This document shows positions 18,667 through 27,914 of a stretch of 36,382 nt of DNA, piece by piece. The position numbers and the translations under genes were made by a program. Source of the DNA: Acetobacteraceae bacterium (lineage in GTDB: Bacteria; Pseudomonadota; Alphaproteobacteria; Acetobacterales; Acetobacteraceae); contig PKZM01000135.1 of NCBI GenBank assembly GCA_003133065.1, forward strand, positions 1 through 36,382. The letters are read 5' to 3'. Each line of letters opens with the position of its first letter. Within the stretch, counting starts at the first letter, position 1. The notes beneath the pieces were generated by a model, which was not told the DNA's origin, did no database searches, and saw nothing but the letters and a program-made list of their open reading frames with translations.

Positions 18667-19798
18667 ATGGCCGCCGAAGCAGAATCCCTTCACGAGCAGA
18701 TAAAGCAGTCGCTGGCGCTGCTGAGGAGGCATCTTTGACTGGGATGTCGCCGTCGCACGTCTCGATGAACTGAACCATCGCGTTGAAGATCCTTCCTTAT
18801 GGGAAGATGCGGAGGGTGCGCAGAAATTGATGCGTGAGCGCAATCGTCTCGCCAGCGGCATTGAGGGCCTGACGGAGCTGCAGCGTGGAGTTGCCGATGC
18901 GATTGGCCTGATTGAACTGGCAGAGGCCGAGGGTGAACCGGCCATGGTTGTCGAAGGGATTGATGCGTTGCGCACGCTGGCCGAGGAGGCCAAGCGGCAG
19001 GAAATCATGAGCCTGCTCTCCGGAGAAGCCGACGGCAATGATTGCTATATGGAGGTGAATGCGGGGGCCGGTGGCACCGAAGCCCAGGATTGGGCCGAGA
19101 TGCTCATGCGCATGTATTCCCGATGGGCCGAAAAACATGACTATAAAGTGGAGATGATAGAGGCAAGCGAAGGCGAGCAGGCGGGCCTTAAATCCGTTAC
19201 CCTGCACGTGACCGGTGCTAACGCGTATGGATGGCTAAAGACTGAGTCCGGCGTGCACAGGCTCGTGCGGATTAGCCCCTTCGATGCCGCGGCGCGCCGG
19301 CAGACCAGTTTCGCGAGCGTATGGGTGTATCCTGTCGTTGATGACAGCATCGATATCGAAATCCGCGATGCTGACCTTAAGGTTGATACGTTCCGGGCCT
19401 CCGGCGCCGGCGGCCAGCATGTGAACAAGACCGAATCCGCGATCCGCATTACGCATATGCCGACTGGCATCATCGTCGCGTGTCAGACCGATCGCAGCCA
19501 GCACCGCAACCGAGCCACCGCGATGGGCATGCTGAAGGCCAAGCTGTATGAGGCGGAGCTACAAAAGCGGGAAGCGGCGAGCGCTTTGACCGAAGCAGGC
19601 AAGACTGAGATCGGCTGGGGCCACCAGATACGCAGCTATGTTCTGGCGCCGTATCAAATGGTTAAGGACTTACGAACTGGCGTCGAGAAGGGAAATCCGG
19701 GTGCCGTCCTCGATGGCGAGCTCGATGATTTCATGGCGGCGGCCTTGGCTGCCAGGGTTGGTGCCACGCGGAGCGAAGCATCCGCGCAGGCGCAGTGA
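18667..19798 (+). CDS. prfB: Peptide chain release factor 2, with programmed +1 ribosomal frameshift (18667..18735 joined to 18737..19798)
   Basis: Zero frame MAAEAESLHEQIKQSLALLRRHL then TGA at 18736-18738; AGGAGG at 18724-18729 and slippery CTT TGA C; +1 frame continues DWDVAVARLDELNHRVEDPSLWEDAEGAQKLMRERN into the 18827..19798 ORF, which has GASGAGGQHVNKTESAIRITHMPTGI. Confidence 0.97.
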
Positions 19799-20097
19799 GA
19801 CGCCTGGCTGAGGCTGTAGGTTGCGCAATACCGATCGGCGCGTTTCCGGAGAGGTGATTGAGGGCAGCGAAGCGCCGTGGGCCGCAACGAGTTGCGATAA
19901 CCCGCTGAGTTTGTTGTTCTATGACCTGTTGGCCAGCGACCCCACACTCGATGAAAGCCTCATTTGCCACCGGTGGCTGCGAAAACGCTTATGCTATCGC
20001 GATAGTTAACGCGGGCTAACAAAACTTTTGGTTGCATTACGACTACGCATTGGTAATAGTTGTGAAACGAATAACCGTCTTCAACTAAGGCGTATCC

Positions 20098-21540
20098 GTG
20101 GCCGACTGGTCTGATGTCGAAATTTCTAGCACGACCCCCGTGTCCCGCAGAGCGCCGGACTTCCTACTGCTGCTGTCGGATTTCCTGTTCCTGTGGGATT
20201 TGACCGCCTGCGTGGCGGCCGGTGAGATCGCCTTGAAGTGGTGCGGTCAGTACGTGCAAGCGCGCCAGATGGATCTCTCCATGTCTGGACCATTTTGGCA
20301 CGACATCATTTTTGGTAGCGTCATTGCAGCGCTGATGCTGCGTGAGCCCTCTCGGCTAAAGCACCAACTGCCGGCGCCGCTTCCAGGCCGGATGATGATG
20401 GCGCAGCGCCGATGTTTGGCGGCATTCGGTCTGTTGGTCGGGATCGGTTTTGCCACTCGCTCGACTGATGGCGTTGCCCGTAGCTGGATCATTGGCTGGC
20501 TGGCGCTATTCGCCCTCAGCGTCGCGGCGAGCCGCCATGTGGTTGCCTGGTATCTTCGGCGGCTGCACAGAGGGGGCGTGCTGCGCGAGGCGGTCGCGAT
20601 TATCGGCGCTGGCGGCGCACGAGACGCGTTGGCGCGTCGCATTTCGGACGAGGTACGGGTTGTAGGCATGTTCGATGCAGGGGCGGTAGATCAGCAAGAC
20701 GACCAGAGTGAGGATAGCTTGGCGCGGGTTCTCGATCTGGGGCGGGATGGTGCGCTCGATTCCGTGATTCTCGCCGTTGGTCCCAACCAGGAGACCGATC
20801 TGGGGCAGTTGATTGAGCGCTTCAGGGCATTGCCTGTCCAGGTGGCTGTGTGCCCTGACCAGAGCTGGGCGAATGCAACCGCGCCACAGATGCGCATGCT
20901 GGGAGGTTTGCCGATGGCCGTGGTCGCTGATCTTCCCATCAAACGCTGGGATTTGTTGGTCAAGACATTTATCGACAAGGTTGGCGCACTGGTTCTCTTG
21001 ATTGCCTGTCTGCCGCTGCTGCTCGGTATTGCCGTGGCCGTGGGCATGAGTAGCCCTGGCCCGATCATTTTTCGTCAGCGCCGCAAGGGTTGGTACGCCC
21101 GGGACTTCGTGGTGTTCAAGTTTCGTACAATGTACGCGCAGTCCGAAGGCCCTGCCATGCAGACACAGCGCGGTGATGTTAGGTGTACCCCGGTCGGTCG
21201 CTTTCTACGTAGCCTCAGCCTCGATGAATTGCCGCAGCTTTGGAATGTGCTTGTCGGCGACATGTCTCTCGTAGGCCCCAGGCCACATGCTGATTGCCTG
21301 CACAACATAGATCGGGCCGGCAACGAGATAGTGGCCGAATATGCGCTCCGCCATCGTATGAAGCCCGGCATCACCGGTTGGGCACAAATTCACGGTGCGC
21401 GTGGGGCGACAGCGACAATGGATCAGCTACGCCGGCGCGTGCAGTATGACCTGTATTATATTGAGAATTGGTCGCTCCGGCTCGATCTGCAGATATTGGC
21501 ACGGACGCCATTCTGCATGGCGGGAGTTAACGCGTTTTGA
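20098..21540 (+). CDS. Undecaprenyl-phosphate sugar phosphotransferase (WcaJ/ExoY-like bacterial sugar transferase)
   Basis: N-terminal multi-TM region, NAD-binding-like fold, C-terminal KRWDLLVKTFIDKVGALVLL...GPIIFRQRRKGWYARDFVVFKFRTMY...LRSLSLDELPQLWNVLVGDMSLVGPRPHA...KPGITGWAQIHGARG; GTG start. Confidence 0.93.
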   Translation: MADWSDVEISSTTPVSRRAPDFLLLLSDFLFLWDLTACVAAGEIALKWCGQYVQARQMDLSMSGPFWHDIIFGSVIAALMLREPSRLKHQLPAPLPGRMMMAQRRCLAAFGLLVGIGFATRSTDGVARSWIIGWLALFALSVAASRHVVAWYLRRLHRGGVLREAVAIIGAGGARDALARRISDEVRVVGMFDAGAVDQQDDQSEDSLARVLDLGRDGALDSVILAVGPNQETDLGQLIERFRALPVQVAVCPDQSWANATAPQMRMLGGLPMAVVADLPIKRWDLLVKTFIDKVGALVLLIACLPLLLGIAVAVGMSSPGPIIFRQRRKGWYARDFVVFKFRTMYAQSEGPAMQTQRGDVRCTPVGRFLRSLSLDELPQLWNVLVGDMSLVGPRPHADCLHNIDRAGNEIVAEYALRHRMKPGITGWAQIHGARGATATMDQLRRRVQYDLYYIENWSLRLDLQILARTPFCMAGVNAF

Positions 21541-22247
21541 CGGCTACCGCTGTGCCTATGCGAACCAGGTCGCGGCAGAAATTGCCGCGGGCGTCCGAAG
21601 GCGCCGGATCGGCGGTGACGGAGATGTTCTGGCGGCCTCGGGCTGAGGCTGTCGCACTGCTGAGCCAGGTCATGTCGCGTTTGCCTGCCAGCAATGTGTT
21701 TATGGTACAATTTATAGCCAGCCTGGGTGACGCGGGGGCTGGCCGCGTGGCACGCGACTTTGCCCTGGCCTCCGTCGCGGTGATTGGCAGAACGCTGCTT
21801 CTGTCCGCCGGTGTGATGGATGTGGCTGAAGACCTACCGGGTATGGAGATCAGTTGGCGCGGCACCGATCGGGGGCGCGCCAAATTCGTATCAATTGTCC
21901 CCGATTCTGGCATATCGGGTCTGTACCACGCGCGGCTGGCAGGTACAGCGGCCGAGGCCGCACGCATTTCCAAGAGTCCCCACGGTGCCTGGCTTGGCGC
22001 GGGCCATGATTTTCGGATGCTGGTCTTTGAAAGCCCACCGCCGTCCCGATCACCGGCCACCATGGCCTTGGCAGCATGTTGCCAAGGCTCCGTGCTGGCC
22101 GTGGGTGCCGGTGCGACACGTCTGGCGGATTTGCAGGCCACCGCCGGGCAAGTGCAGCGCGCCGGTGGAACGTTGTTGGGGACCGTGCTCTACGACGCCC
22201 CTTCCGTTCGCCGAGCCACACCCTGGCGAAATCTTCTCAGACGATGA
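21537..22247 (+). CDS. Degenerate BY-kinase/CpsD-like P-loop protein of the EPS locus
   Basis: VFMVQFIASLGDAGAGRVARDFALASVAVIGRTLLLSAG aligns by eye with the CpsD P-loop (GEGKST) and DAD regions; FRMLVFESPPPS...LAACCQGSVLAVGAGATRLADLQATAGQVQRAGGTLLGTVLYD matches the xDSPP...ARxADGVLLVVRxGxT...LxxxGxxVLGxVLN pattern. Confidence 0.65.
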   Translation: MTATAVPMRTRSRQKLPRASEGAGSAVTEMFWRPRAEAVALLSQVMSRLPASNVFMVQFIASLGDAGAGRVARDFALASVAVIGRTLLLSAGVMDVAEDLPGMEISWRGTDRGRAKFVSIVPDSGISGLYHARLAGTAAEAARISKSPHGAWLGAGHDFRMLVFESPPPSRSPATMALAACCQGSVLAVGAGATRLADLQATAGQVQRAGGTLLGTVLYDAPSVRRATPWRNLLRR

Positions 22248-23530
22248 TGAACGGTCCTCCGTTAGCCTCAGTCGCTGTCGCGCTGGCGATCATGGCCGCG
22301 GGACTTGAGCTCTGCGTCAGCGCCAATCTTCTGACCTTCATCGGTGTTCCGTACGTCAGCGATGGTGGCAGTTTTCCCCTGAAGATCCATCCCGGCACCT
22401 ACCTTATCTGCCTCGCTTTTCTGTTTCATCTTCTGGCCTGGGGGCCATGGGCAACGCTGGTGGCGGATCCGCTGCTGATGGTGTTTTTGGTGGCCATGCT
22501 GGCATGCCTCGCCTACGCGCTTCTGATGACAGGCGAGGGCAACCTCATCGTGCTGCTGGATACGTTTCTGCCGGCTGGTTTGCTGGCTTTCGTCCTGGCA
22601 CGCGGTGGGGCTGGCGGTTTGCGGCGTTTGCGTCACCTGATGCAGATCGGCTTCTGCGCCAATGCACTATTGGCGCTGGCTGAGGCGTCAGCCCAGGCCA
22701 CGCTCATCCCGCTGTACCTCAACGATCGCCCATACAAGGCGGCGGAGGAGGAGTTTAGGCCGACGGCTCTTTACGACCATCCGCTGACGGGGGCAGTGAT
22801 GACCATGCTCTCCCTCTCACTCGTGCCAGGCGGGGGCTGGCAGCGGCCTATCTACATTGCCCTTATGTGGGTGGCGTTGATCGTGTTCGGTGGACGTACG
22901 GCACTCGCGGTCACGGTTCTGGCGGCAGTGTCTGGCGTGGTTTTGCGTGGAGTGCGGCTGGTTCTGACGCGTGACAGCCGGGCCGTGCGCCTGCTGATCG
23001 CGGCCGCGGCGGCCTTCCTGCTGGGGGCAACAGGCGCTGCGGTGGCAGTGGGCGCGGGGATCGGCAGCCGGCTTGCCGGCCATCTCTATTGGGACGAGAG
23101 CGCGCAGGTTCGCCTGGCGCAGTGGCAATTGCTGGGCGAACTGAACGGATGGCAGCTGCTGTTCGGCACGCCGCGTGATGATCTGATCGCCCTGCTGACG
23201 CCGCTTTGGTTGGGCAGCGGTGTTGAGGTGATAGAAAATTTCTGGCTGCTGATGTTTGCGAGCCTAGGCGCTGCCGGGTTCCCGCTCTTCGCCGTGGGCC
23301 TTGCCTCTCTGCTGATCTGGTGCTGGCGCAGGAGCGGGCAGCAAGGTCGCCTATTGCTCTTCAGCGTGCTCTTGGTCGTATCGACTAGCAATTCGCTTGG
23401 GCGAAAATCCACCATCCTTGTCGAACTGGTGGCAACACTCGTTTGCCTGTCGCGGCCTCAGGCGAAGCGCCGGTCGGTGTCTGGTTTCGGCAATTGGGTG
23501 CCGGCTGCGCCGGCAATCGCCTCTTCATGA
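22244..23530 (+). CDS. O-antigen ligase/Wzy-like polymerase, multi-TM
   Basis: Start MMNGPPLASVAVALAIMAAG at 22244 (ATGA overlap with upstream gene); about 10 hydrophobic segments; ...FRPTALYDHPLTGAVMTMLSLSLV... typical of VpsF/O-antigen-ligase-like polymerases; EPS gene context. Confidence 0.72.
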   Translation: MMNGPPLASVAVALAIMAAGLELCVSANLLTFIGVPYVSDGGSFPLKIHPGTYLICLAFLFHLLAWGPWATLVADPLLMVFLVAMLACLAYALLMTGEGNLIVLLDTFLPAGLLAFVLARGGAGGLRRLRHLMQIGFCANALLALAEASAQATLIPLYLNDRPYKAAEEEFRPTALYDHPLTGAVMTMLSLSLVPGGGWQRPIYIALMWVALIVFGGRTALAVTVLAAVSGVVLRGVRLVLTRDSRAVRLLIAAAAAFLLGATGAAVAVGAGIGSRLAGHLYWDESAQVRLAQWQLLGELNGWQLLFGTPRDDLIALLTPLWLGSGVEVIENFWLLMFASLGAAGFPLFAVGLASLLIWCWRRSGQQGRLLLFSVLLVVSTSNSLGRKSTILVELVATLVCLSRPQAKRRSVSGFGNWVPAAPAIASS

Positions 23531-25407
23531 CCGCACGTCACGTCGCGTTTTACATGCATGACCTGTCGGGTGGCGGCGTGGAGCGGATGCGCTTGGCACT
23601 GATTGCGGCGTTGCGGGTGCGGGGTGTTCAGGCGACCCTGGTGGTCGGCGCCAAGGCGGGGTCGTTGGTATCCCTAGTGCCGAAGGATCTGACTGTCGTG
23701 GAACTCGGCTGCCATAGCACGCTTGCCTCCATTCGGCCGCTGGCGCATTTTCTCAGTTCGGCTCGGCCCGATGTGCTGGTGTCCAGCTTGGATCACAACA
23801 ACATTACAGCCATCCTTGCCGGCCGCCTTGCGGCTTCAGGCGTGCGCGTCGTGATCTGTCAGCACAATGCCCTATCTGCCGAGATGTCGCATGGCTGGCG
23901 TTACCGCGTGGTGCCGTTCCTCTATCGGTTGCTGCAACGCGGTGCCCACGGAATTGTGGCTGTCAGCCACGGAGTGGCGGCGGATATGGTCAGGACGGCC
24001 CGCATACCGGCTGATCGGATCACGGTCATCCATAACCCCGTCGTTACCGCAGATTTTGCCGCCCGCATGGAAGCTCCGCCGCCGCATCCGTGGCTTGCGG
24101 AGAGTTTCTGTCCCGTCTTCGTGTTTGCCGGTCGGCTTACCCCGCAAAAGGATCCTGAAACCCTGCTACGCGCCATGGCACGGGTGGTCGCTCATACGCC
24201 CGCACGCTTACTTGTGCTCGGGGAAGGCGAACTACGTGATGCGCTGGCGCTACTGGCGTGCCGTCTGGGGATTTCCGATGATGTGGCCTTCTGCGGATTT
24301 CAGGCCAATCCGCTGCCATGGCTTCGGTACGCCACAGCTTGCGTTGTGTCATCGCGGTACGAGGGTTTGGGTAACGTGATTATCGAAGCGCTCGCCTGCG
24401 GCACGCCTGTGATCGCATCGGACTGCCCGTATGGGCCATCGGAAATTCTGCTCGGCGGAACAATAGGGCGCCTGGTGCCCGTTGGTGACCCCGAGGCCCT
24501 TGCGGAGGCAATGGTGGTGCAGCTGCGGGCTCAGTCGGACCCAGCGAAATTGCGGGCGCGTGCGGCGGGCTTTACGGCCGCCGCGTGCGCGCAGGCGCAT
24601 CTGAACCTGTTTGAGGCCATAGATGCCATGGCCGAGACAGGCGTGCGGGCGCTGGGCATGCGTATATCCCAGCTGGGTGTCGATCAGGTGGTCGCGCGCA
24701 TCATGTCGGGCCCTCGGCCGGATCGTCTGCGTCTTGTCGTGACGCCAAACATTGAACATGTGCGGCTGCTCCGCCGGGCGGATTTCGCGGCAGCGTACGC
24801 AGCGGCGAGTCTTGTATGTCCGGATGGCTTTCCCGTACTGCTGTTCGCCATGTGGCGCGGTCTGGCGCAGCGGCGTCGGGTAACCGGATGTGACCTGTTT
24901 CATCATCTTGCGCGGCACCCGGCGCTGGCGGATCGCGGCCTGTTCCTGGTTCTGGAGAGCCAAGGCACCGCCGACGCGGCGCTCGCTTGGGCGGCTCGTC
25001 TCGGGATCGGGGGCCGCGTGCATGTAGCGGTGGCCCCGCCAGGCTTGGCTGAGGACCCGGCGGCGCAACAGACTCTGGCGGCGACAATTCAAGCCGCCTC
25101 TGCCGGGATTTTGGTTATGACGCTGGGCGCGCCCCTGAGCGAAGTGTTTGTGCATGCGCACCGCGATGCACTGCCGCGTTGCTGGGCGCTTTGCCTGGGC
25201 CAAGCCGTGCGTGTGGAGCTCGGATTGGCGCGCCGGGCACCGCGCGCGTGGCGTGGGCTGGGGCTGGAGTGGCTGTGGCGCTTGTGGCTGGAACCGCGAC
25301 GGCTTGCGGGACGGTACGCGCTGGGCCTTGGCTGGTTTTTGGTCGCGGCCGCGCGAGAGGTTGCGACATCAGATGAAAAAAGGCGCAAGGAAGCGATGCT
25401 CTTTTGA
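23527..25407 (+). CDS. Fused glycosyltransferase: N-terminal GT4 plus C-terminal WecG/TagA/CpsF (GT26)
   Basis: N-half FYMHDLSGGGVERMRLAL...VFAGRLTPQKDPETLLRAMARV...SSRYEGLGNVIIEALACGTPVIASDCPYGPSEIL (GT4); C-half LVVTPNIEHVRLLRRADFAAAYAAASLVCPDGFPVLLFAMWRG...RVTGCDLFHHLA (GT26). Start ATG 23527 with ATGA overlap. Confidence 0.88.
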   Translation: MTARHVAFYMHDLSGGGVERMRLALIAALRVRGVQATLVVGAKAGSLVSLVPKDLTVVELGCHSTLASIRPLAHFLSSARPDVLVSSLDHNNITAILAGRLAASGVRVVICQHNALSAEMSHGWRYRVVPFLYRLLQRGAHGIVAVSHGVAADMVRTARIPADRITVIHNPVVTADFAARMEAPPPHPWLAESFCPVFVFAGRLTPQKDPETLLRAMARVVAHTPARLLVLGEGELRDALALLACRLGISDDVAFCGFQANPLPWLRYATACVVSSRYEGLGNVIIEALACGTPVIASDCPYGPSEILLGGTIGRLVPVGDPEALAEAMVVQLRAQSDPAKLRARAAGFTAAACAQAHLNLFEAIDAMAETGVRALGMRISQLGVDQVVARIMSGPRPDRLRLVVTPNIEHVRLLRRADFAAAYAAASLVCPDGFPVLLFAMWRGLAQRRRVTGCDLFHHLARHPALADRGLFLVLESQGTADAALAWAARLGIGGRVHVAVAPPGLAEDPAAQQTLAATIQAASAGILVMTLGAPLSEVFVHAHRDALPRCWALCLGQAVRVELGLARRAPRAWRGLGLEWLWRLWLEPRRLAGRYALGLGWFLVAAAREVATSDEKRRKEAMLF

Positions 25408-25416
25408 AAGACGGCT

Positions 25417-27042
25417 CTATCCGGACGTGGCGGGTGATAAGTCACGCCTGAATACGGCAAGCACAGGGATGCCGGTGGCGGCCTGCAGTCCCTCGCCAGT
25501 CATGAACACCGGGCGTATCGCAAAGGCCGCGATGATCCAGCAAAGTGCCCCTATGACGCCGAACACGAAGCCTGCGGCGACGACGGTCATGGGCCAGGGA
25601 CGTGGCTTTTGTGGCAGGGCCGCCCGCTGGATCACGCGCACATTGGCCAGTCGCCGCATGTCCTCCGCTTCGCTCAGCGAACGATCAGCCAGGATCCGGC
25701 TAGCCGCACGGTAGGCCTCCTCCGCACTTGCTTTCTGGCGCTGTAGTGCTGCCAGTCCGGTCTCGTCCTGATCCAGTTGAGCCAGGGTGGCGCCTAAATC
25801 CTGGCGCAACGATCGCGCCTCCGCCAGGCGAGCCTTCGCCGCAGCCAGTTCCACGGCTGCGCGTGCCTGGTCCAGGCGAAGCGGGTCCAGTGATGGATTT
25901 CGGCCCTGCCGCCACACGGAAACCGTTGGGTCGCGTGCAAGGCGCGCCGCCTCGGCTTCGCTCGCAGCAATCTGGGCGCGTAGCATCGTGATGACGCGGC
26001 TGGTATCGCGATACTTGTCGGCGGCTGCCGCCAGCTTCGCACGAAGATCCTGCAGCGCGGCGTTGACTGCCTGTAGACGGATATCGGCATCCTGCTCGCG
26101 GAACAGCCCGACCATAGCTGGCTCGTGGCCGAGTTCGTGGGTTAGCACGTCAAGGCGGGCCTGGGCTTCACTGATGCTGGCCTGCCCATCGGCGATGGCC
26201 TGGTCCGCGCGGCCGCGCCGCTGCAACACCTGGGCGCGCTCCTGGTCGTAATCGGAGATCTGCCGCGCCTGCTTAAATGCCGCAAGGCCGATGTCGGCTG
26301 CTGCTACCGCCTGCTGAGCAGCCTGCATATCCCGCCGTACGACATCAAGCTGGGGATCGGTATAGAGTGAGGCGCGCCGTTCGGCATAAAGCCTCAGCAA
26401 AGTATTCAGCACTTCGGCCGCCGCAGCGCTGTCGCTGCTGTCGAATTTGAGCGATATCACATTTCCGTCCTTGGACGGCAATACAACCAGATCATCATGG
26501 AAGAGGCGCAGGCCCTTCTCTTCGCGCAGACCGGCTGGATCGGTCGGCGTGACCTGCCAGGGAGAGAGCAGGGTCGACGCGATGGCGTGCACGAATCGGC
26601 CGAGCAGGCCGCGTTCGGGTGGATTGAAAACCTTCGGGTAAACGCGCCCCGGCCCGACCTGCCGCAATGTCGCTGCGTGTAGATCATCGCTGCTCAGCAA
26701 CTCGGCCTCTGCCTTCATGATCTGGTCCATGGCAAGCGCGCTGGGACTCGCGTCGTGGGAGCCAGCGCTGGCGCGTACCGTGAATTCGGGGGACGGCAGG
26801 ATTGCCAGCGTTGCCGTTGCCCGATAGCTGGGCGGCAGCAGTGCCGCGACGAGCAGGGCAAGTCCCAGTATGCTGCTGAAGACGCCAAGCGCCTGTCGCC
26901 GCTGATCGTGGGCGTGAAACAGAAGCTCGCGCAGCGGAGGTTGGGCAGCCTGCTGATCGGAAAGCGCTTCCATGCGTCTGGCCTGTGGTTCTGTTGTCGG
27001 GCGCATGGCGGCCGCGTCGGGTCTTGGCAACTGACCACCCAT
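25417..27042 (-). CDS. GumC/Wzz-family polysaccharide chain-length/export protein without kinase domain
   Basis: TM1 ALGVFSSILGLALLVAALLPPSYRATATLAILP, long coiled coil, Pro-rich TM2 region RAALPQKPRPWPMTVVAAGFVFGVIGALCWIIAAF; ends shortly after TM2. Start may be an internal Met. Confidence 0.85.
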   Translation of the reverse strand: MGGQLPRPDAAAMRPTTEPQARRMEALSDQQAAQPPLRELLFHAHDQRRQALGVFSSILGLALLVAALLPPSYRATATLAILPSPEFTVRASAGSHDASPSALAMDQIMKAEAELLSSDDLHAATLRQVGPGRVYPKVFNPPERGLLGRFVHAIASTLLSPWQVTPTDPAGLREEKGLRLFHDDLVVLPSKDGNVISLKFDSSDSAAAAEVLNTLLRLYAERRASLYTDPQLDVVRRDMQAAQQAVAAADIGLAAFKQARQISDYDQERAQVLQRRGRADQAIADGQASISEAQARLDVLTHELGHEPAMVGLFREQDADIRLQAVNAALQDLRAKLAAAADKYRDTSRVITMLRAQIAASEAEAARLARDPTVSVWRQGRNPSLDPLRLDQARAAVELAAAKARLAEARSLRQDLGATLAQLDQDETGLAALQRQKASAEEAYRAASRILADRSLSEAEDMRRLANVRVIQRAALPQKPRPWPMTVVAAGFVFGVIGALCWIIAAFAIRPVFMTGEGLQAATGIPVLAVFRRDLSPATSG

Positions 27043-27222
27043 GGCGCATGACCATCACCATATTGTACATGAATCGTAATGACCGTCGAGCGTATTGCGC
27101 AGGTTCCCGTCGCTATAGAGGCTTTGGCCACATATTTCGTGCAAGCTGGGGGCTTCCCAAGCTGCACGCTTCGCGCCAATTAGCATGTGCAGCACGGTTT
27201 GGGCTTTCCAGAAGGGTGATTC

Positions 27223-27882
27223 ATGTCTTCGACCACGCACACAGACTCCCACGCGCCCAGTGGTGCCGAGGTACCGACGCGCCGGGATTTTTTGACACTT
27301 CTGGCGCTGTCAGGAGCCGCGGTCGGCGTGGGCGCGATGGCGTGGCCGTTTATCGACAGCATGGAACCCGCGGCGGACACGTTGGCGGCAGGCGAGCCGA
27401 TCGACGTGGATGTCAGCAAGTTGGCACCCGGCCAGCAGATCGTGGTGGTCTGGCGGGGCAAGCCGATCTTCATTGTACATCGCACACCGGAGGCATTAAA
27501 GACGTTGCAGAGCCCGGCTGTGATCCGGGTCCTGAGCGACCCCGATTCCAAGGTATTGCAGCAGCCTGAGTACGCCGATAACTGGCACCGCTCCATCAAC
27601 CCGGTTTATGCGGTGATGGTTGGTATCTGCACGCATCTGGGATGTGTGCCGACATTCTATCCGAACATGAGTGCCACCGATCCGGCCCCGAACTGGCCGG
27701 GTGGGTATTTGTGCCCCTGCCATGGATCGAAATATGATTTGGCGGGGCGCGTCTATTCCGGGGTGCCGGCGCCGTATAACTTGCCAGTGCCGCCTTATCA
27801 CATGACGAGTGATACAATCGTTCGGATCGGGGAGAACCCGGCCGGGAACGCGTTTGATTTGAATTCGGTGGTACAGATTTAG
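27223..27882 (+). CDS. petA: Ubiquinol-cytochrome c reductase Rieske iron-sulfur subunit
   Basis: Tat-type TRRDFLTLLALSGAAVGVGAMAWPFIDSM; Rieske motifs CTHLGC and CPCHGSKYD. Confidence 0.95.
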   Translation: MSSTTHTDSHAPSGAEVPTRRDFLTLLALSGAAVGVGAMAWPFIDSMEPAADTLAAGEPIDVDVSKLAPGQQIVVVWRGKPIFIVHRTPEALKTLQSPAVIRVLSDPDSKVLQQPEYADNWHRSINPVYAVMVGICTHLGCVPTFYPNMSATDPAPNWPGGYLCPCHGSKYDLAGRVYSGVPAPYNLPVPPYHMTSDTIVRIGENPAGNAFDLNSVVQI

Positions 27883-27885
27883 TAG

Positions 27886-27914
27886 AGGCCAGGGGCACCG
27901 CCCCTGGCCTTCTT
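27886..27914. terminator. Probable bidirectional terminator between convergent petA and zwf
   Basis: AGGCCAGGGGC-ACC-GCCCCTGGCCT perfect 11-bp stem followed by TCTT; overlaps the zwf stop region. Confidence 0.75.

Noticed and set aside
24349-25203. 284-aa minus-strand ORF opposite the GT fusion
   Set aside because: Overlaps a well-supported glycosyltransferase; His/Arg/Gln-rich shadow composition.
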